From contig JBFEUI010000044.1 of the NCBI GenBank assembly GCA_041547565.1, forward strand, positions 1 to 19,908: a DNA stretch of 19,908 nucleotides. Direction: 5' to 3'. The translations under genes and the position numbers were made by a program. The DNA comes from JBFEUI01 sp041547565 (GTDB lineage Bacteria > Pseudomonadota > Gammaproteobacteria > Thiohalomonadales > Thiohalomonadaceae). Each line of letters begins with the position of its first letter. Within the stretch, counting starts at the first letter, position 1. Positions 15,601 to 19,908 of the stretch are shown one piece after another. Below the pieces are notes generated by a model, which made no database searches, had not been told where the DNA came from, and saw only the letters and a list, made by a program, of their open reading frames with translations.

Positions 15601-15831
15601 CTACTCGATCCAGTTAAGCAGATAGTACATCTCGTGGCTCTCGGATGAGCGCGAGGGTCCGCAGATTCTGGCGGCGAAACGTTTCTGCTCGGGATCGGCC
15701 CGGGCCACGGCCTCATCCGCACTGCTGACGAGGGTCACCGTGTTGGCCGGGAAACGGGGCCGGTTGCGCCGCGGCGCGTAAACCACCGCATAGTGCTCGG
15801 GCAGCGTCTCTTCGATCAGATCATCGCTCAT
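15601..15831 (-). CDS. Small hypothetical protein downstream of prfC
   Basis: About 76 residues from the ATG at 15831 (MSDDLIEETLPEHYAVVYAP), ending NWIE. I do not recognise a family. It is hydrophilic and basic in the middle (APRRNRPRFP), has one Cys, and lacks a signal peptide or membrane helix. The start lies 16 bases after the prfC stop with AGGG six bases before it, which suggests translation from the prfC message. The frame extends upstream to a Met at 15867, but that would overlap prfC. Codon use and GC content look like those of its neighbours. Either a genuine small cytoplasmic protein or, less likely, a chance frame. Confidence 0.6.
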   Translation of the reverse strand: MSDDLIEETLPEHYAVVYAPRRNRPRFPANTVTLVSSADEAVARADPEQKRFAARICGPSRSSESHEMYYLLNWIE

Positions 15832-15847
15832 CGCCGGCCCTGTCCAC

Positions 15848-17428
15848 TCACTTCTCGCGCGTGGCACGGAAGCGGATATCCGGCCAGCGCTCGATGGTCA
15901 GGTCCAGGTTGACGCGCGTAGGGGCGATATAGGTCAGGTCGCCACTGCCATCAATGGCCAGGTTGTCCGCCGCCTTGCGCCTGAACTCCTCCAGCATCTT
16001 CTCATCAGCACACTCCACCCAGCGGGCGGTGTTCACGTTCACCGGTTCAAAGATACAGTCCACCTTGTACTCGTCTTTCAAGCGCTGGGCCACCACCTCG
16101 AACTGCAGTACACCCACCGCACCGAGGATCAGGTCATTGTTGCGCAGGGGACGGAACAGCTGGGTGGCCCCCTCTTCGGAAAGCTGCTCCAGCCCCTTGA
16201 GCAACTGCTTCATCTTCAGCGGGTCTTTCAGCACCGCACGCCGGAACAGTTCCGGGGCAAAGTGAGGGATACCGGTAAATTTCAGTTCCTCGCCCAGGCT
16301 GAAGGTATCGCCGATCTGGATGGTGCCGTGGTTGTGCAGGCCGATAATGTCGCCCGGGTAACCCTCCTCGATATGCCCCCGCTCCTGCGCCAGGAAGGTG
16401 ATCGCCTTGGGCACCTTCACATCGCGTCCCAGGCGCACGTGGCGCATCTTCATCCCCGGCGTGAACCTGCCCGAGCAGATGCGCAGGAAGGCGACACGGT
16501 CACGATGCTGCGGGTCCATGTTCGCCTGGATCTTGAACACGAAACCGCTGAACTTTTCCTCATTCGGTTCCACCTCACGACCGGTGGTGGGGCGCGGCAG
16601 CGGTGCAGGGGCATTGTCGACCAGCGTGTCCAGTATCTCCTGGACGCCGAAGTTATTGATGGCCGAACCGAACAGCACCGGTGTCTGCTCACCCTTCAGG
16701 TAGGCCGCTTTATCGAACTCGTGGCTGGCGCCGCGCACCAGTTCCACCTCCTCACGGAAGTCGGCGATGAGATCCCCGAACAGCTCATCCAGACGCGGGT
16801 TGTCGAGCCCCTCGATCACCTCACCGTCGAGCTTTTTGCCGCCGTGGGTCGCAGACATAATGGTGACCGAGTCGTGGTAAAGGTCGTAGACCCCCTTGAA
16901 ATTCTTGCCCATGCCGATGGGCCAGGTCAGCGGTGCGCACTGGATATTGAGAATCTCCTCCACCTCGTCGAGCAGATCGATCGGCTCACGCCCCTCGCGG
17001 TCGAGTTTATTGATGAAGGTGATGATGGGTGTGTCGCGCAGACGGCACACCTCCATTAATTTAATGGTGCGCTCCTCGACCCCCTTGGCCACGTCGATCA
17101 CCATCAGCGCCGAGTCAACCGCCGTCAGGGTACGGTAGGTGTCCTCGGAGAAGTCCTCGTGTCCGGGGGTATCGAGCAGGTTGACGATGGCATCACGATA
17201 GGGGAACTGCATCACCGAAGAGGTGACCGAAATGCCCCGCTCCTGTTCCATCTGCATCCAGTCCGAGGTGGCATGCCGGGCCGCCTTGCGACCCTTGACC
17301 GTGCCGGCAAGCTGTATCGCACCGCCGAACAGCAACAGCTTCTCGGTCAGCGTCGTCTTACCCGCATCGGGGTGGGAAATAATGGCAAAGGTGCGGCGCC
17401 GCTGCGCCTGCTGGGCAATCTCGGACAT
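15848..17428 (-). CDS. prfC: Peptide chain release factor 3
   Basis: 526 residues, the usual RF3 length. A translational GTPase that recycles RF1 and RF2 from the ribosome after termination and takes part in quality control. G1 is HPDAGKT (19-25), the switch region holds the QERGISVTSSVMQF stretch specific to RF3, G3 is DTPGH (86-90) and G4 is NKLD (140-143). The C-terminal domains follow family sequence (FRPLRNNDLILGAVGVLQFE, then WVECADEKMLEEF). Transcription likely starts from the -10 box at 17468-17473, giving a leader of about 33 bases. Confidence 0.98.
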   Translation of the reverse strand: MSEIAQQAQRRRTFAIISHPDAGKTTLTEKLLLFGGAIQLAGTVKGRKAARHATSDWMQMEQERGISVTSSVMQFPYRDAIVNLLDTPGHEDFSEDTYRTLTAVDSALMVIDVAKGVEERTIKLMEVCRLRDTPIITFINKLDREGREPIDLLDEVEEILNIQCAPLTWPIGMGKNFKGVYDLYHDSVTIMSATHGGKKLDGEVIEGLDNPRLDELFGDLIADFREEVELVRGASHEFDKAAYLKGEQTPVLFGSAINNFGVQEILDTLVDNAPAPLPRPTTGREVEPNEEKFSGFVFKIQANMDPQHRDRVAFLRICSGRFTPGMKMRHVRLGRDVKVPKAITFLAQERGHIEEGYPGDIIGLHNHGTIQIGDTFSLGEELKFTGIPHFAPELFRRAVLKDPLKMKQLLKGLEQLSEEGATQLFRPLRNNDLILGAVGVLQFEVVAQRLKDEYKVDCIFEPVNVNTARWVECADEKMLEEFRRKAADNLAIDGSGDLTYIAPTRVNLDLTIERWPDIRFRATREK

Positions 17429-17467
17429 GGGGATTGGTAGTGATCAAAGGCCTTCGGAAAGGCAGGA

Positions 17468-17496
17468 ATTATACTTGGAGCGCAATCAAACTTGAA
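17468..17496 (-). promoter_or_regulatory. Candidate sigma-70 promoter of prfC
   Basis: On the minus strand the -10 box is a perfect TATAAT (17473-17468). A weak -35 TTCAAG (17496-17491; 3 of 6 against TTGACA) lies 17 bases upstream. The start would be near 17461, 33 bases before the prfC ATG. It falls in the 107-base gap after rimI, which holds no other gene. Confidence 0.5.
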
Positions 17497-17535
17497 TCAA
17501 AATCGTTCGAAACCGGTACTTTTGGCGCAAATTCT

Positions 17536-18015
17536 CTATTCGCCCTCGTGCACTTTGAGCACCTTCGCCATAATCACCGCATCCTCACGGCCGTCATCAC
17601 CCGGATAATAGTCACGCCGTACGCCGGCCTGGTTGAAACCCAGCGATTCGTAGAGCCTGATGGCCGCCAGGTTGGAGGGGCGTACCTCCAGAAAGGCGCT
17701 ATCCGCACCCCGCACTTCAGCCAGTTCCAGCAGGTGCACCATCATCTGCCGACCCAGGCCGCGCTGCTGTTCGGCAGGTGCGATTGCCACATTAAGGATG
17801 TGGGCCTCACCGACTGCCACCGACATAATAGCGTAACCGACAAGCAGGCCGTTTGTCTCCATTACCCAGCAGCTGTAACCGACACGCAGACAATCGTGAA
17901 AGATACCGTGCGTCCAGCCGTGTGAATAGACGGCCGACTCGATTGCCATTACCGCTTCCACGTCGGCATCGCGCATCGGGCGTAGCTGCGGTGCCTGTTC
18001 CATCACGGCGCTCAT
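17536..18015 (-). CDS. rimI: Ribosomal protein bS18 N-alanine acetyltransferase
   Basis: 159 residues, a GNAT-fold acetyltransferase. RimI acetylates the N-terminal alanine of ribosomal protein S18. The acetyl-CoA loop is QQRGLGRQMM, preceded by AHILNVAIAPAEQ. The typical LEVRPSNLAAIRLYESLGFN and VRRDYYPGDDGREDAVIMAK of RimI follow. The start codon overlaps the stop of the uracil-DNA glycosylase gene by four bases (ATGA), indicating coupling. rimI commonly neighbours such genes (or tsaB) in gammaproteobacteria. The first residues (MSAVMEQAPQ) allow a start five codons in, but the overlap supports the one chosen. Confidence 0.94.
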   Translation of the reverse strand: MSAVMEQAPQLRPMRDADVEAVMAIESAVYSHGWTHGIFHDCLRVGYSCWVMETNGLLVGYAIMSVAVGEAHILNVAIAPAEQQRGLGRQMMVHLLELAEVRGADSAFLEVRPSNLAAIRLYESLGFNQAGVRRDYYPGDDGREDAVIMAKVLKVHEGE

Positions 18016-18758
18016 TCCGTTTGCTCCAGCAGCATCGCTCTTACCTGTTTGAGATCCTGCCAGGCCTTGCGCTTTTCACCCGGTGAACGCAGCAGGTAGG
18101 CCGGATGGTAGGTCACCACCACCGGCGTGTTCGATTGCGCAAGGGTGTGGGGACGGCCTCGCAGCCGGCCGAGCGGCTGATCGCTGTTGAGCAGGTTTTG
18201 CGCCGCGATACGCCCCACCACCAGAATCAGTTTCGGCTGAATCAATTCAATCTGTCGTTCGAGAAATTCGCGGCACGCCGCCGCCTCCTCGGGACGTGGA
18301 TCGCGATTGTTGGGGGGACGGCATTTGAGAATATTGGCGATATAGACCTGCTCGCGCTTCAGTCCGATAGCCAGCAGCATGTTGTTCAACAGCTGACCGG
18401 CACGACCGACGAACGGTTCGCCCTGCCGGTCCTCGTCGGCGCCCGGTGCCTCGCCGATCACCATGCACGCGACATTGCGATTGCCGACCCCGAACACGGT
18501 GCGACTGCGGTTGGCCACCAGCTCGGCACAGTGCTCGCAGTGTGCCACCGCCTGCTGCAGGGCATCCCAGTCCAGCGGCCGATCACCCTCCCCGGCTGCA
18601 GGGGTAACCTGCGCTTCGGTTTGTTGCACAGGCGCTGCAGCCTGCACCGGATTCGCAGCCGTGTCGGGCGTTTCGTGTGCAGGTGTCTCGGAGACATCCC
18701 TGGTCACCCAGGCCTGGATCCCCATCGCCTCCAGATATTGCCGCTTGAGTTCATCCAT
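18012..18758 (-). CDS. Uracil-DNA glycosylase, family 4 (iron-sulfur)
   Basis: 248 residues. Removes uracil from DNA as the first step of base excision repair. The catalytic domain (about 70-240) has motif A GEAPGADEDRQGEPF, the following VGRAGQLLN, KCRPPNNRDPRPEE, and motif B HPAYLL (His218). Four cysteines (Cys74, Cys77, Cys146, Cys162) match the [4Fe-4S] ligands of family 4. Residues about 20-62 form a low-complexity linker rich in Ala, Pro, Thr and Gln between an N-terminal helix (LKRQYLEAMGIQAW) and the catalytic domain; this N-terminal extension is common in proteobacterial members. No strong ribosome-binding site precedes the ATG at 18758. The gene is coupled to rimI. Confidence 0.93.
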   Translation of the reverse strand: MDELKRQYLEAMGIQAWVTRDVSETPAHETPDTAANPVQAAAPVQQTEAQVTPAAGEGDRPLDWDALQQAVAHCEHCAELVANRSRTVFGVGNRNVACMVIGEAPGADEDRQGEPFVGRAGQLLNNMLLAIGLKREQVYIANILKCRPPNNRDPRPEEAAACREFLERQIELIQPKLILVVGRIAAQNLLNSDQPLGRLRGRPHTLAQSNTPVVVTYHPAYLLRSPGEKRKAWQDLKQVRAMLLEQTE

Positions 18759-18783
18759 ACGTCAGAGAAAAGTCACAAGGTAA

Positions 18784-18829
18784 AAGATACAAGTTTTTTC
18801 CTTGGAACTTTTCACTTGTATCTTGTATC
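18784..18829. repeat. AT-rich inverted and tandem repeat between leuA and the UDG gene
   Basis: AAGATACAAG (18784-18793) and CTTGTATCTT (18815-18824) are perfect 10-bp inverted copies with a 21-base spacer. The right arm runs into a tandem heptamer TTGTATC-TTGTATC (18816-18829). It begins 6 bases after the leuA stop, in much more AT-rich sequence than its neighbours. It could act as a weak terminator for leuA or be one copy of a dispersed intergenic repeat. Confidence 0.6.
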
Positions 18830-18834
18830 TCGAT

Positions 18835-19908
18835 TCAAACATCCGCCGCGTGGTGCGGGTGGGCGCGTTCCATCGGTGCGATAATCTTGTTCAGGCCGTT
18901 GATGTAGGCCTTGGCCGAGGCGACCACGATGTCGGTATCGGCCCCCTGCCCGTTGACGATACGCCCGCCCTTCTCCAGCCGCACGGTCACCTCGCCCTGT
19001 GAGTCGGTACCACTGGTGATGGCGTTGACCGAGTAGAGTTGCAACGCGGTTTCACTTTCAACGATCGAATCGATGGCCTTCAGTGCGGCATCAACCGGAC
19101 CGCCCCCCTCGCAGGAGCTGGTGCACTCCTCACCGTCGAACCACAGTGTCACGGTGGCCTGGGGGCTCTCCCCGGTCTCGGAGCAGACCTTCAGTGCCAC
19201 CAGCTTGATCCGTTCATTGATCTCGCTCTCGATGTTGGCCTCGGTGACCAGGGCCTGGATATCCTCGTCGTAGATTTCATGCTTCTTGTCGGCCAGCTCC
19301 TTGAACCGTGCGAAGGCCTCGTTGAGTGCCTCCTCCGAACTCAGCTCGATGCCCAGTTCCTGCAACCGGCTACGGAAGGCATTACGCCCCGAGTGCTTGC
19401 CCAGCACCATGCGGTTGGCGGTCCAGCCCACGTCCTCGGCACGCATGATCTCGTAGGTCTCGCGATGTTTGAGTACACCGTCCTGGTGGATACCCGATTC
19501 GTGGGCAAAGGCGTTGGCCCCGACAATGGCCTTGTTGGGCTGCACCGCGAAACCGGTAATGCTGGAGACCAGGCGCGAGGTCGGCACGATGTGGCTGGTG
19601 TCGATGTCGGTGGTGCAGCTGAAAAAGTCGGGACGGGTGCGCACCGCCATCACCACCTCTTCCAGCGAGGCGTTGCCGGCGCGCTCCCCCAGACCGTTGA
19701 TGGTGCACTCGACCTGACGGGCGCCATTCATGACCGCCGACAGCGAGTTGGCGACCGCAAGGCCAAGGTCGTTGTGGCAGTGGACCGAAAAGATGGCCTT
19801 GTCGGCGTTGGGGATACGCTCGATCAGCGTCCGTATCGTCTCGCCGAACTGGCTGGGCATGGCGTAGCCGACCGTATCCGGCACATTCAGCGTGGTGGCG
19901 CCGGCGTC
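18835..19908 (-). CDS. leuA: 2-Isopropylmalate synthase, C-terminal part (5' end outside window)
   Basis: First enzyme of leucine synthesis: condenses acetyl-CoA with 2-oxoisovalerate. The frame is open to the last base of the window and reads DAGATTLNVPDTVGYAMP. The visible part starts late in the TIM barrel, with the metal-binding HCHNDLGLAVANS and the ECTINGLGERAGNASLEEV stretch. It continues through the linker (ESGIHQDGVLKHRETYEIM, LGKHSGRNAFRSRL) into the C-terminal regulatory domain that binds leucine for feedback inhibition (ending in SAKAYINGLNKI). About 358 residues are present of roughly 510. The His-x-His motif and GIHQDG point to LeuA rather than homocitrate synthase. The downstream UDG gene begins 76 bases after the stop, with the repeat in between. 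Confidence 0.96.
   Translation of the reverse strand, partial: DAGATTLNVPDTVGYAMPSQFGETIRTLIERIPNADKAIFSVHCHNDLGLAVANSLSAVMNGARQVECTINGLGERAGNASLEEVVMAVRTRPDFFSCTTDIDTSHIVPTSRLVSSITGFAVQPNKAIVGANAFAHESGIHQDGVLKHRETYEIMRAEDVGWTANRMVLGKHSGRNAFRSRLQELGIELSSEEALNEAFARFKELADKKHEIYDEDIQALVTEANIESEINERIKLVALKVCSETGESPQATVTLWFDGEECTSSCEGGGPVDAALKAIDSIVESETALQLYSVNAITSGTDSQGEVTVRLEKGGRIVNGQGADTDIVVASAKAYINGLNKIIAPMERAHPHHAADV

Noticed and set aside
1..19908. Mobile elements, phage genes, CRISPR arrays, toxin-antitoxin or defence systems
   Set aside because: None seen: no transposase or integrase motifs, no regularly spaced repeats, and almost all of the sequence is accounted for by recognisable core genes.

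Overview
The window is a GC-rich, densely packed stretch of chromosomal core genome from a gammaproteobacterium. The evidence is the YadGH-type ABC pair, the FeoA-FeoB-FeoC operon with a FeoC-type third gene, PrfC/RF3, RimI, TcdA and the UMF1-type transporter. A facultative or micro-oxic free-living organism (for example a Chromatiales-like sulfur oxidiser) fits the hemerythrin, the ferrous iron uptake system and the two FNR-type sites, but the genus cannot be fixed from sequence alone. I see no phage, IS element, CRISPR array, tRNA or rRNA.

Layout. Plus strand 1-3269: the 3' part of valS, a membrane-anchored bacteriohemerythrin closed by a perfect intrinsic terminator, then a PocR-GGDEF diguanylate cyclase. 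Minus strand 7703-3300: tcdA, a TatD-family nuclease gene, a small-molecule O-methyltransferase gene, then a roughly 290-base gap and a UMF1-family MFS transporter. Plus strand 7893-12534: a large M16C (PreP-like) peptidase, then a yadG-yadH-like ABC exporter pair with a 4-base overlap. Minus strand 19908-12607: leuA (5' part outside the window), a family 4 uracil-DNA glycosylase, rimI, prfC, a small unknown gene, then feoA-feoB-feoC.

Regulation. Two places look like class II FNR/ANR-type promoters. The first lies upstream of feoA: an FNR box (9/10 match) about 41 bases upstream of the predicted start, followed by tandem Fur hexamers. This is the classical arrangement for ferrous iron uptake, activated without oxygen and repressed by iron. 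The second lies in the gap between the methyltransferase and the MFS gene. There an FNR/ANR-like box is centred exactly 41.5 bases upstream of the start predicted from a TATATT -10 box. The predicted transcript runs only about 80 nt to a strong hairpin terminator, and begins with a small stem-loop whose loop is CCUCCCAA, a copy of the anti-Shine-Dalgarno sequence. I read this as a candidate oxygen-responsive small RNA; it is the most interesting unannotated object in the window.

Most other genes are housekeeping: translation (valS, prfC, rimI), tRNA modification (tcdA), DNA repair (family 4 UDG, TatD), and leucine synthesis (leuA). Genes of open function are the O-methyltransferase, the MFS protein, the 76-residue protein after prfC, and the signals sensed by the hemerythrin and the PocR-GGDEF protein. 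All positions and motif counts were made by eye.
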